From Leptothoe kymatousa TAU-MAC 1615 (lineage in GTDB: Bacteria; Cyanobacteriota; Cyanobacteriia; Phormidesmidales; Phormidesmidaceae), in NCBI RefSeq assembly GCF_018739865.1, contig NZ_JADOER010000017.1, forward strand, positions 1 through 34,757: a DNA stretch of 34,757 bases. The letters are read 5' to 3'. Under the pieces are notes generated by a model. That model did no database searches, was not told where the DNA came from, and worked only from the letters and a program-made list of their open reading frames with translations. Below, in pieces: positions 25,473 to 33,668 of the stretch (its first letter is position 1; every line of letters starts with the position of its first letter). A program made the translations under genes and the position numbers.

Positions 25473-25901
25473 TTACTTCAGTTTACGTAGGTGTTTCATG
25501 ATTGCCTTCAAAAGCTTTTGCTCTTGAGGGGTAGCCTCTTTTAGGCGTTTGAGAATATTCGCTGCTGTGTTTTTGCTAACTCCTAGCTCTTGGCCTAGTT
25601 TTCGTACACTGATTGAGGGCGTAGCACCCTGATATATCAGAATAGCTCTCAGCCACTTTTGTAAATTTACATGGGTTTTATGGAAAATTGTGTTTACTGT
25701 AACGCTATATGACGTAAAGCAGTCGTTACAGTGATAACGTTTTTCTTGTTCAATCGATGAAGCACGGAGCGAACTACAATATGGACACTGAGGTTTCTGG
25801 TTCCACCGTACTTTTTCCAGAAATCTAATGCAGTCTTTCTGTGCCATTTTCATTAGGCATAGTTTAATCCTCTGAGCTTCGTCCTGGCTTAGAGGTTTCA
25901 T
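25473..25901 (-). CDS. Stand-alone IS1595-type zinc-ribbon/HTH protein without transposase domain
   Basis: A 142-residue protein that reads like the N-terminal DNA-binding part of IS1595/ISXO2 transposases: CPYC at about 39-42 and CNDC at about 58-61 form a zinc ribbon, then SYSVTVNTIFHKTHVNLQKW and an HTH (VRKLGQELGVSKNTAANILK). It ends with a basic HLRKLK and a proper stop. The DDE (ISXO2-like) catalytic domain is absent, and the downstream gene is an unrelated membrane protein rather than transposase remains. It is either a truncated transposase relic or a domesticated DNA-binding protein. The intact frame, own ATG and tight 14-bp coupling favour the latter. Confidence 0.7.
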   Translation of the reverse strand: MKPLSQDEAQRIKLCLMKMAQKDCIRFLEKVRWNQKPQCPYCSSLRASSIEQEKRYHCNDCFTSYSVTVNTIFHKTHVNLQKWLRAILIYQGATPSISVRKLGQELGVSKNTAANILKRLKEATPQEQKLLKAIMKHLRKLK

Positions 25902-25907
25902 GCTATC

Positions 25908-25951
25908 TAGCGATCAGCTATCCATTCCATAGCGATCAGCCATTCATTCCA
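25908..25951. repeat. 22-bp imperfect tandem repeat 5' of the zinc-ribbon gene
   Basis: TAGCGATCAGCTATCCATTC... at 25908-25929 and its close copy at 25930-25951 differ at two positions. They start 6 bp upstream of the zinc-ribbon ATG, a fitting place for binding sites of that protein. Confidence 0.65.
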
Positions 25952-26128
25952 GCAGTATGTATATGGTTGAAACTTCACCTAATAAGCTTCTTTCGCAAAT
26001 TTGTGTAGCCTATCAACTAATCTGACGCCTGTCACAGGAACAGGTATAACTCTGTATGAATTTTGGAGCAGTAGGGGATAACTTTGATGATGATTGTGTT
26101 CAATCCTTGGACAAGATGTAAAGTTTAT

Positions 26129-26557
26129 CTAGTTCCCAAGTAGTACACGCATAGCTTTTAGCGCTGGTCGCCTTTTTCCATTACTCACCATCGCAAACCA
26201 ATAATGAGCCTCTTCATTGCTCATCGCCGTAATTCCATCAGCAATACTCGAAATCCGTTCCGGGTTCGATAGTGGCTCTAGCGTTTGAAACAGCAACGCC
26301 ATGCTCACCCCCGACTGCTCATTTAACACATAGGGCTTCTGCCGCCGATAGCTCAAAGTCTGGGGATCATAATTATTGTCTTTTAAGCACTGATAAATAG
26401 CCTGCCGTGCCCGAATCAACGGTTGTCCCTTAAGCTGACCTATCCGCTGAGCTGGGGGCCGCTTCTTTTGGCCAGCCTGCTTATAAGCACACTGATAAAG
26501 CTCCAGCGCAAAGTCATTATTGCTTAATGGCAGCACCCGCAACTGAAACTCCTGCAT
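26129..26557 (-). CDS. DUF7680-like small protein of the defence operon
   Basis: A 142-residue protein with motifs I associate with DUF7680: LKGQPLIRARQAIYQCLKDN, then DPQTLSYRR, SMALLFQTLEPL, NPERI and SNEEAHYWFAMVSNGKRRPA. No enzymatic motif is visible. It is 48 bp downstream of the DUF499 ATPase gene and, before the foreign block arrived, was probably followed by the DUF1156 methylase gene. A likely role is as an accessory subunit of the ATPase or methylase complex (inferred from context). A decayed copy of its 3' half is at 23459-23687. Confidence 0.65.
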   Translation of the reverse strand: MQEFQLRVLPLSNNDFALELYQCAYKQAGQKKRPPAQRIGQLKGQPLIRARQAIYQCLKDNNYDPQTLSYRRQKPYVLNEQSGVSMALLFQTLEPLSNPERISSIADGITAMSNEEAHYWFAMVSNGKRRPALKAMRVLLGN

Positions 26558-26605
26558 AACCCCTAATCCTAAACGGCTTACATACTCTAATGCATATCAC
26601 CCAGG

Positions 26606-29600
26606 TTAATAGTCTACAGTGGCATTTAAAATCACGCGATCTAATGTATTGCGCTGTAACGCTTGCTGCAGTGCCTTTAGTTCTGACCCATCCGCCGCAA
26701 TAGCAGGCTCAAACTTAAACATAATTTTCAAAGTTAGTGTGGCCTGAGATTCAGGCTGGTTTAGCAAACCATTCAACGTACTAAAAAAGCTCTGAAATCC
26801 TCGCACATCCCCTTGGTACTCCAGCCTTACAAACTGCTGACCTGTCTGTACCGTCACAAACTGCTCAATATCAAAGCTATAGCGCACCAGCAGCGGCAGC
26901 GTTGTACCCAGTTTGCGATAGTCCACAACCTGATCCACCGCAATCGACATCTGTTCAAAGCACCGAATCTTATCATCCTGAATACGATCTGCTAAGTCAT
27001 TAAAGACCTTATTCAAACTGCCAGTCAGCTGCAATTGCTTAGGTCTAGTCAAAATGCTGCCCTGGCCCACCCCGCCATAGCTGCCCCCGCCATCTTGCCA
27101 TGTGGGGGGTATTGGCCCGGTGCCTGGTGCATAGATAACCGCTGTGGTTGACTCCTCTGCAGTTTCCCCATTGCCATAATCAGCCACCAGTCGAAACTCA
27201 GTCGTTTGACCGATAGTCCCTTCATAGGCATCAGAGGGTAAGTAAGTATCCCCCAGCAGTTCCTGGCCTTGATACAGACTTACTTTGAGCGCTTCCTTCG
27301 CTCGCCAGCGCACCTCTACCTTATGCTCGTCGCCTCCCTTGATCACCTGGGCCGATAGCTCAATCACCCTGGGCTCTGGCGGTTTTAAAATGCCCCGGCG
27401 ATGCAGCTCCATCCGCTCTGAAAACTCCAACTGAGTCGGAGCTGTCAGAGTTGCCCCCTCAGTCTTAATGTAGAGCTGCTCACCCACCTTCATATCCCAG
27501 TGGCCTTCGGTCAGCCCTCTCCGGATGGTGTCCCGCAGCTTCGAGACCTCCACATCCAACAAAATATTCAACCCCAGGTCCTTGGCAAACTGCTCCCGCA
27601 GTCCCTTGGTCGTCAGGCTATCTAACCCCGACGGCCATACCTTCTGCAAAACGTAGGCCGGAGCAAAGGGCTGGGCATCCTCCCCTCGCACCTTGCCACA
27701 GTCTTTAAGCGCCTTTAGGATTACATCTTGCTGATTACGATTCCCCTTCACCGTACTGGCATCCTGGGCAGGCAACGGATAATGCATCAATCCCTTCGGT
27801 GCCTTAATCCCATCATTGGATGGATAAAACAAATGACGATAGGCATTGGTCAGGGCTACTCGCACCGCCAAGTCCAGCTCTCCTTGCTTTTGTTTAATCT
27901 GTTTTTGTTGCGTCTCAGAAAGATCATCTAACCGATTGGGGCTGGCAAGAATATTTTTGATGGCCTTAAACTCTTTTGCCAGGTCAATTGCCCGATCTAG
28001 TTCCTGACGGTTAGCTACCAAAAACAACAACCGATTCCGAAACGTACGAAACTTTCCTGAATCCCCCGTATTGCCAAACATTTGTAGTACGGCATCAGGG
28101 GGATCATCCAAGGAGCTGGCCACTGTGGCTTCCTGGAAATCAATCACACAGAGGGCTATTTGATCCGCTGTGTCATCCACATCATGAGCTCCATCAGGGG
28201 CCGCAATCAACTTAAAGAACTTATCCGCAAAAATCGTATCCCGCCGGGTTCTCAGGTCTTCCTTGGCTTCCGTTAGACCCACCTGTTCTTTCTCTTCAGC
28301 AATGATCTTATTAACCGAGGGTTCTTCCTTAAACCGGGCAATGGATGTAATCGGGTCAATATCCAGATACCAGGCAACGGTCACCAAACGCTCTAAGGCC
28401 CGATCTACAAAGCTAATTTCTAATCCAGGGGTTAATAGCGAGAGATTTAACTCAGCCCTACGAATGCCGGATGTGGTGCCCTGGGTGAGGGAATGCAAGA
28501 ATATTGTCCGTGCTACCCAGCTAGAAAAGGCCGGTTTACCCGCTGCGATCCAGTCCTGGTCCTGGAGCTGGCAATGGGCTTCGCGACCACTGGGATTGTA
28601 AATATCCGCTCCAATGGGTAGCCGCATATGGGGCCGCTGAAGCCTGGACGTCAAATCGCTGGTCAGCTCATCTTCGATACCCACCGGCAAATGATGGGGA
28701 TGAATCATCGATGTACCCTGGGGCGGATGTTGCCATAGATGTCGCACCACCCGTGCGAATAACCGCAGTGCGCCCCGTGTCCTTTGAAACTCAGGAATTG
28801 AGGCAATTTTCTTAGTCAGCAAATTAAACAGTTCTGGATGAAACGGGTAGCTATTTTCAATGGCACTTACATAGCTGGCATCCCGACAGCCATCGGGGAG
28901 ATTTACCCGAGTAGCTCGAAAAGACTGAAGATAGGCATCGGCAGCATCTTGGGCAGCCTTGGTGCTAATACTGCTAAAAATACGCTGTTTAACAATGTTG
29001 TAGATTTCAACATCATTACTGGGGCTTAGTACCCGTTCCTGTCGGGCCGAAGCCCGAATCAGCTCCTGCTGCACCTCTGCCGTCTCCTTAGCAAAGGTAT
29101 CCGACGCAGAGGCCAACGAGTAAACAAACACCAGATTGCTACAAGAAGCCGCCTGATCCATCAGGGCAAACAAGAAAGCCACCACCTGCTCTGCCAGGGT
29201 GCTCTGGGCGACAACCTTGGCCTTGGCCACCCGCAAGTACCGGGCGATCTCATCCAGCATGATCAGGGTGGGCTCATCCCCCACCAGCCGCTCAATGACT
29301 GAGGTGCCAGGGCTAATGCGGTTTTCATCAGCTCCCTTAATCAGCTGATAGCCACTAATACCGCCAATTTGGTAAGCAATTTCCCCCCATAGGGTATAGG
29401 TGGTAATGCCTGTTTCAGCATGGTATACACCAGACTCCGGGTCCATATCTCGACCGTCGATAGCCGCTACCTGGATGGGGCGATCTGGAATCCACGATAA
29501 ATCATCTACAAACCGATCCAGCCCCTGTAGCTGACGCCCCTGTTTAGCCACATGCCATAGAGCAATCTCATCGTGGGTTTTACCCCCACCAAAGCTCGTT

Positions 29601-29860
29601 TCTAAACGAATGACGGGCGCTCCCATGGATTTCCCTGTTAAACGCCCAAACACCTCGGTCATCAAGGTTTTCAAACCATCTGTGGCAAAGGTATTTTGCA
29701 AAAAGGTCTCTGCTGATTGATACACCTGGGGAGCCTTGCCTTCAACCACCAGGCGCAACTTAGCCGCAAATAAATCTAGCGATAGCTCGCCAGCCAAAAT
29801 TTCAGGCCGAGGATTACAGGTATCGAAAACAGATGGCAGCATGAGGATAGGACCGTTCAA
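26606..29860 (-). CDS. DUF499 AAA+ ATPase of a DUF1156-linked defence system
   Basis: A 1084-residue ATPase. Walker A is SFGGGKTH (residues 89-96) and Walker B is LIMLDEIARYL with Asp203 and Glu204; an early FDTCNPRPEILAGELSLDLF and a downstream RGALRLFARVVRHLW are typical of DUF499. The C-terminal third carries beta-sandwich-like segments (KVEVRWRAKEALKVSLYQG) and a final helical domain. DUF499 ATPases pair with DUF1156 methylases and PLD-helicases in defence islands (noted by Makarova and colleagues). The likely job is ATP-driven DNA or protein remodelling during recognition of foreign DNA. Leftward transcription would begin upstream of 29860. Confidence 0.87.
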   Translation of the reverse strand: MNGPILMLPSVFDTCNPRPEILAGELSLDLFAAKLRLVVEGKAPQVYQSAETFLQNTFATDGLKTLMTEVFGRLTGKSMGAPVIRLETSFGGGKTHDEIALWHVAKQGRQLQGLDRFVDDLSWIPDRPIQVAAIDGRDMDPESGVYHAETGITTYTLWGEIAYQIGGISGYQLIKGADENRISPGTSVIERLVGDEPTLIMLDEIARYLRVAKAKVVAQSTLAEQVVAFLFALMDQAASCSNLVFVYSLASASDTFAKETAEVQQELIRASARQERVLSPSNDVEIYNIVKQRIFSSISTKAAQDAADAYLQSFRATRVNLPDGCRDASYVSAIENSYPFHPELFNLLTKKIASIPEFQRTRGALRLFARVVRHLWQHPPQGTSMIHPHHLPVGIEDELTSDLTSRLQRPHMRLPIGADIYNPSGREAHCQLQDQDWIAAGKPAFSSWVARTIFLHSLTQGTTSGIRRAELNLSLLTPGLEISFVDRALERLVTVAWYLDIDPITSIARFKEEPSVNKIIAEEKEQVGLTEAKEDLRTRRDTIFADKFFKLIAAPDGAHDVDDTADQIALCVIDFQEATVASSLDDPPDAVLQMFGNTGDSGKFRTFRNRLLFLVANRQELDRAIDLAKEFKAIKNILASPNRLDDLSETQQKQIKQKQGELDLAVRVALTNAYRHLFYPSNDGIKAPKGLMHYPLPAQDASTVKGNRNQQDVILKALKDCGKVRGEDAQPFAPAYVLQKVWPSGLDSLTTKGLREQFAKDLGLNILLDVEVSKLRDTIRRGLTEGHWDMKVGEQLYIKTEGATLTAPTQLEFSERMELHRRGILKPPEPRVIELSAQVIKGGDEHKVEVRWRAKEALKVSLYQGQELLGDTYLPSDAYEGTIGQTTEFRLVADYGNGETAEESTTAVIYAPGTGPIPPTWQDGGGSYGGVGQGSILTRPKQLQLTGSLNKVFNDLADRIQDDKIRCFEQMSIAVDQVVDYRKLGTTLPLLVRYSFDIEQFVTVQTGQQFVRLEYQGDVRGFQSFFSTLNGLLNQPESQATLTLKIMFKFEPAIAADGSELKALQQALQRNTLDRVILNATVDY

Positions 29861-30023
29861 TAACGAGAACGTTAAAGCTGTAGACAGGTTACCTCACACA
29901 TTCATAGAACTAACAGTTGATCCAGCAATTTTTGTTGATTTTTACCCCCTTCGATGACTTTAAGGGTTTTAGCCTATTCGAAGATTGCGACTGCTCCTAT
30001 CAATACAGCTTCCTTCAGCATTT

Positions 30024-30536
30024 TTATTGCTCTGTCCACAGCAGCTTTAACCTGCGTTCAAAAGCCCCCCGTTCCAGACGCCTTTGCATCTGACAGGCCA
30101 GCATCTGATGGCGCTGAATACTATGGACAGCTGAGATCGCATCCACAATTTCCAAAATATCAGCCAGCTCTTTCAAAAGCTCATCATCCACCGTCTGCAC
30201 AGCCACCTGAATCTGAGTACCCAGTAACTGCCATAGCGCCTGACAGTACTCAGCTTGCTTCATCTCCTCAACCGCATACCGCATATTCTGAATCTCTAAA
30301 ATTTCCGGCATCCGGTCCCTGACCAGTTGGTTATAGTCCCTACGAATCAGCACATTAGCCTCCTCCTCACCCGGCGGCAAATACACCAGAGTGTATTCAT
30401 TTTGCGGAGACGAACGACGCAGCACCTGCAGACAGTTTTCCGCCTCCGCCCGTTGCCGAAACCGATTGACCACCGCCCGCTGCATTTTTGGTAGCAGGCG
30501 AATTATGGCCCAAACATGCAATGGACTAACATTCAT
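30024..30536 (-). CDS. MazG-like nucleotide pyrophosphohydrolase family protein, catalytic site degenerate
   Basis: 170 residues from the ATG at 30536 (a GTG 3 bp upstream is possible). The C-terminal 120 residues match MazG-like/PRA-PH-type phosphohydrolases: YNQLVRDRMPEILE at the start, KELADILEIVDAISA in the core and ERGAFERRLKLLW at the end. The first metal-binding block, normally an EExxE-type helix after the LL pair, reads LLGTQIQVAVQ here, so two or more acidic ligands are missing. The extra N-terminal 60 residues (basic, RRSSPQNEYTLVYLPPGEEE) are not recognisable. It precedes the DUF499 gene by 163 bp in the same direction and may be the first gene of the defence operon. It may be a binding rather than hydrolysing protein. 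Confidence 0.65.
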   Translation of the reverse strand: MNVSPLHVWAIIRLLPKMQRAVVNRFRQRAEAENCLQVLRRSSPQNEYTLVYLPPGEEEANVLIRRDYNQLVRDRMPEILEIQNMRYAVEEMKQAEYCQALWQLLGTQIQVAVQTVDDELLKELADILEIVDAISAVHSIQRHQMLACQMQRRLERGAFERRLKLLWTEQ

Positions 30537-30621
30537 CACAAAAGTAGTTGAATCAGGTCAAACCGGAGTGAGACACTGACATAGAGCACATTCCGGTGTT
30601 GTCAGCTTAGGTAGGGCTGAA

Positions 30622-30676
30622 CTAGAAATCATTTTCTAGAAGCACACAGATTTTGTCAACTCAATTTCTAGAAATT
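30622..30676. promoter_or_regulatory. CTAGAAA palindromes between MazG-like and XRE genes
   Basis: CTAGAAA (30622-30628) and its exact inverse TTTCTAG (30633-30639) form a 7-bp inverted repeat. A perfect 14-bp palindrome, AATTTCTAGAAATT, lies at 30663-30676, 9 bp before the XRE start. The shared core and position between divergent genes suggest XRE operators that could control both directions. Confidence 0.6.
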
Positions 30677-30685
30677 AATTTTTAT

Positions 30686-30922
30686 ATGACGTCATCTCAG
30701 TCTGGACAAGCTAATTTCAAGCAGTTGCGAGAGCAGGCTGGCCTTTCCCAGGAGGCATTAGCTCGGATTATTGGCGTCAGTAGTAAGACCGTTAGCAATT
30801 GGGAACGCGGCATCAGCGTGGCGAGTTTGACCGTTACCCAAATGAAATCGCTGTGTGATTCCCTGAATGTAACGCTAGATCACTTACCAGATGACTTTAG
30901 TTCAGATACCGAGAAACCCTAG
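30686..30922 (+). CDS. XRE-family HTH regulator
   Basis: 78 residues from the ATG at 30686 (a further-upstream in-frame start would begin inside the operator repeats). The HTH is clear: NFKQLREQAGLSQEALARII then GVSSKTVSNWERG, with a short C-terminal helix. It lies between the divergent cargo operon and tnsB. Many V-K CASTs carry a dedicated regulator in this neighbourhood (MerR-type CvkR is the studied case); here an XRE protein may play that part for transposition genes, cargo or both. Confidence 0.85.
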   Translation: MTSSQSGQANFKQLREQAGLSQEALARIIGVSSKTVSNWERGISVASLTVTQMKSLCDSLNVTLDHLPDDFSSDTEKP

Positions 30923-30936
30923 TTTTGATAGGGTTT
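30914..30936 (+). terminator. Hairpin overlapping the XRE stop codon
   Basis: AAACCCTA (30914-30921) and TAGGGTTT (30929-30936) form a perfect 8-bp stem with a 7-base loop. No U-tract follows, so it is at best a weak terminator before the tnsB promoter. Confidence 0.4.
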
Positions 30937-30955
30937 GATTCTGGTTAGCTAAAAA

Positions 30956-30997
30956 AGTGACAAATTAAATGACGCGATAATTCATTTGTACTATAAT
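30956..30997 (+). promoter_or_regulatory. tnsB promoter overlapped by a TnsB-type repeat
   Basis: AGTGACAAATTAAATGACGCG (30956-30976) shares its first 13 bases with left-end repeats at 13212, 13242 and 13288. A TATAAT at 30992-30997 with a TGAC-containing block (30969-30974) 17 bp before it resembles a -35/-10 pair. TnsB bound here would cover the -35 region. Confidence 0.6.
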
Positions 30998-31086
30998 TCA
31001 ACCCATGTTCAGTTAGTGGGCATAAAGCTGGTTTGCTCAATAGCAAGCTACCTTCGCCACTGCTGCCAGTTTTTAGGGGTGTACAA

Positions 31087-32835
31087 ATGCAGCTCAATAC
31101 AACGCCTCCCAATGAAAAGCTCCTTGATGCTTCTCAAAGTCATGGGGCGTCAGAACCTGGAAAAAATGACCAGCCACCAAAGGCTGAGACGCACGTCATC
31201 GCAACCGAACTATCTAAAGAAGCCCAGTTTAAGCTTGAAGTACTGCAAACATTAATTGAGCCATGCGATCGTGTCACCTATGGCAAAAAATTACGGGACG
31301 CTGCTGAAAAACTAGGCTGCTCTGTCCGCTCAGTACAGCGACTGATTAAACGTTGGGAAACCGAGGGTGTAGCATGTCTGGCTGCTGCAGGTAGAACTGA
31401 TCGCGGTAAATACCGTATTTCCGAATTCTGGCAAGAGTTCATCATCAAAACCTACACAGCCGGAAACAAGGGCAGTAAACGGATGAAGCCCAAGCAGGTG
31501 GCTGTTAGGGTACAGGCAAAAGCTCGTGAAGTTGGCGATCCTAACCCCCCCAGCTACAAAACCGTTCTGCGCGTCATAAAGCCCATTATTGAAAGAAAGG
31601 AAAAAACCAAAAGTATTCGCAGCCCTGGTTGGCAAGGTTCCACACTGGCAGTCAAAACCCGGTCGGGGCAGGATCTCTCCGTTGAACACAGTAATCATGT
31701 ATGGCAGTGTGACCATACTCGTGCCGATGTGTTGCTAGTTGACCAATATGGTGAACTACTCAGCCGTCCCTGGCTAACCACAGTGATAGATACCTACTCA
31801 CGCTGCATCATGGGTATTAATCTTGGTTTTGATGCCCCCAGCTCTCAAGTAGTTGCCCTGGCCCTGCGCCATGCCATACTGCCTAAAACCTATGGCCCAG
31901 ACTACAAACTCAACTGTGAGTGGGGCACCTATGGCAGGCCAGAGAATTTCTACACAGACGGTGGCAAAGACTTCCGTTCTAACCATCTCAGGCTAATTGG
32001 TGCAGACTTAGGTTTTACCTGTCATCTACGTAATCGACCATCTGAAGGCGGTGTAGTAGAACGTCCTTTTCGGACTTTGAACGATCAGTTATTTTCCACC
32101 CTGCCTGGATACACTGGCTCAAATGTGCAGGAACGCCCCAAGCAAACGGAGAAGGACGCCAAACTAACGCTCAGGGATTTGGAGCATTTGATTGTGCGGT
32201 TTATTTGCGATCGATACAACCAAAGCATTGATGCCCGCATGGGTGACCAAACCCGTTTTCAGCGTTGGGAAGCCGGTTTGCCTAATGTGCCTGACGTTAT
32301 TGACGAACGTCATTTAGACGTTTGCCTCATGAAAGCAAGCCGTCGCAAGGTACAACGAGGCGGATACCTTCAGTTTGAGAATTTGATGTTTCGCGGTGAA
32401 TATCTGGCAGGGTATGCGGGAGAGACAGTTTCTCTCAGGTTTGATCCAAATGACATTACGACTATCCTGATTTATCGCAGAGAAAAAGAAAAAGAGACTT
32501 TTCTCTGTCGTGCCTATGCCCAAAGCCTCGAAACTGAACATCTTTCCTATGACGAGGCCAAAGCCAGTAGTAAACGATTACGCAACGCTGGCAAAACCCT
32601 TTCTAATGAATCAATTCATCAGGAGGCCCTGGAGCGAGATGCGTTAGTAGAAAAGAAAAGCCGTAAACAGCGTCAAAAAGCAGAGCAGGCTATGGCAAAG
32701 CCTCAACCGCCTAAAGCTGAAACTTCTGAATCTGTTGAGGTGATAACAATGCAGGAAGAGCCTGAGGTTGAAGCAAATTTGGATGTAGAAGTTTTTGAAC
32801 CTATTGATTTTGATGATCTGCGTGGAGCTTGGTAA
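31087..32835 (+). CDS. tnsB: TnsB, DDE transposase of a type V-K CAST
   Basis: 582 residues from the ATG at 31087; a TTG at 31033 would add 18. N-terminal HTH domains (CDRVTYGKKLRDAAEKLGCS, then VRSVQRLIKRW) bind the end repeats. The RNase H-fold core carries Asp209 (WQCDHTR), Asp291 (FYTDGGKDF) and Glu325 (GGVVERPF), with spacings equal to those I recall for S. hofmannii TnsB (205/287/321). Conservation is near-continuous, for example RPWLTTVIDTYSRCIMGINL. The C-terminal tail (acidic, EVFEPIDFDDLRGAW) is where TnsB contacts TnsC in the known system. It catalyses strand transfer at both ends. The frame is intact. Confidence 0.97.
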   Translation: MQLNTTPPNEKLLDASQSHGASEPGKNDQPPKAETHVIATELSKEAQFKLEVLQTLIEPCDRVTYGKKLRDAAEKLGCSVRSVQRLIKRWETEGVACLAAAGRTDRGKYRISEFWQEFIIKTYTAGNKGSKRMKPKQVAVRVQAKAREVGDPNPPSYKTVLRVIKPIIERKEKTKSIRSPGWQGSTLAVKTRSGQDLSVEHSNHVWQCDHTRADVLLVDQYGELLSRPWLTTVIDTYSRCIMGINLGFDAPSSQVVALALRHAILPKTYGPDYKLNCEWGTYGRPENFYTDGGKDFRSNHLRLIGADLGFTCHLRNRPSEGGVVERPFRTLNDQLFSTLPGYTGSNVQERPKQTEKDAKLTLRDLEHLIVRFICDRYNQSIDARMGDQTRFQRWEAGLPNVPDVIDERHLDVCLMKASRRKVQRGGYLQFENLMFRGEYLAGYAGETVSLRFDPNDITTILIYRREKEKETFLCRAYAQSLETEHLSYDEAKASSKRLRNAGKTLSNESIHQEALERDALVEKKSRKQRQKAEQAMAKPQPPKAETSESVEVITMQEEPEVEANLDVEVFEPIDFDDLRGAW

Positions 32836-32837
32836 AT

Positions 32838-33668
32838 ATGACACAGGCACAAGAGTTGGCCAAGACATTAGGAGCGCCTACACAGGATGAAGCCTGGCTA
32901 AAAGCGGAAACAGCTCGACTTAGGAAAAAGAGTATTCTACCCCTTGACCATGTAAGTCGGCTTCACGACTGGCTAGACGGCAAACGTAAGGCAAGGCAGT
33001 CATGTCGGGTTGTGGGAGAATCCAGAACCGGTAAATCCATTGCCTGCGAGGCATATTTTTACCGTAATAAGCCTCAACAAGAAACAGGCAAAAAGCCAAT
33101 TGTGCCTGTGGTTTATATTCAGCCTCCACAGAAGTGTGGTTCGAAGGAACTCTTCAAAGAAATCATTGAGTTTCTAAAGTATCGGGCAACGAAAGGAACT
33201 GTTTCAGACTTCCGGGGTAGGACGATGGAGGTGCTTAAAGGCTGTGAGGTGGAAATACTGATCATTGATGAGGCAGACCGCCTGAAGCCAGAAACCTTTG
33301 CTGATGTAAGGGACTTCTACGACAAGTTAGGAATATCGGTGGTGCTGGTGGGTACAGACCGCCTTGATGCGGTGATTAAGCGAGATGAGCAGGTTTACAA
33401 CCGTTTCCGGGCGTGTCATCGCTTTGGCAAGCTCTCAGGTACAGATTTTGTTAAAACGGTCAAGATTTGGGAGCAGTCAGTTTTGAAGTTGCCGGTGGCC
33501 TCTAATCTGACTAGTAAAACAATGCAGAAAATTCTTCTTGAAGCGACTGAGGGTTATATTGGACGGCTGGATGAGGTACTTCGAGAAGCTGCGATTCGCG
33601 CATTGACCCAGGGCATGAAGAAGATAGAAAAGTCAGTGCTTCAAGAGGTGGCCAGGGAGTACAAGTGA
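32838..33668 (+). CDS. tnsC: TnsC, AAA+ regulator of a type V-K CAST
   Basis: 276 residues from the ATG at 32838, the same length as S. hofmannii TnsC; it begins 2 bp after the tnsB stop. Walker A is GESRTGKS, Walker B is LIIDEADRLKPE, and VLVGTDRLDAVIKRDEQV and ATEGYIGRLDEVLREAAIR are typical. TnsC forms ATP-dependent filaments on target DNA, recruits TniQ and Cas12k, and activates TnsB. All key residues seem intact, so core transposition could still work. Confidence 0.97.
   Translation: MTQAQELAKTLGAPTQDEAWLKAETARLRKKSILPLDHVSRLHDWLDGKRKARQSCRVVGESRTGKSIACEAYFYRNKPQQETGKKPIVPVVYIQPPQKCGSKELFKEIIEFLKYRATKGTVSDFRGRTMEVLKGCEVEILIIDEADRLKPETFADVRDFYDKLGISVVLVGTDRLDAVIKRDEQVYNRFRACHRFGKLSGTDFVKTVKIWEQSVLKLPVASNLTSKTMQKILLEATEGYIGRLDEVLREAAIRALTQGMKKIEKSVLQEVAREYK

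Noticed and set aside
25473..25901. Complete IS1595 insertion sequence
   Set aside because: There is no DDE domain and no terminal inverted repeats that I can see, and the downstream gene is an unrelated membrane protein.
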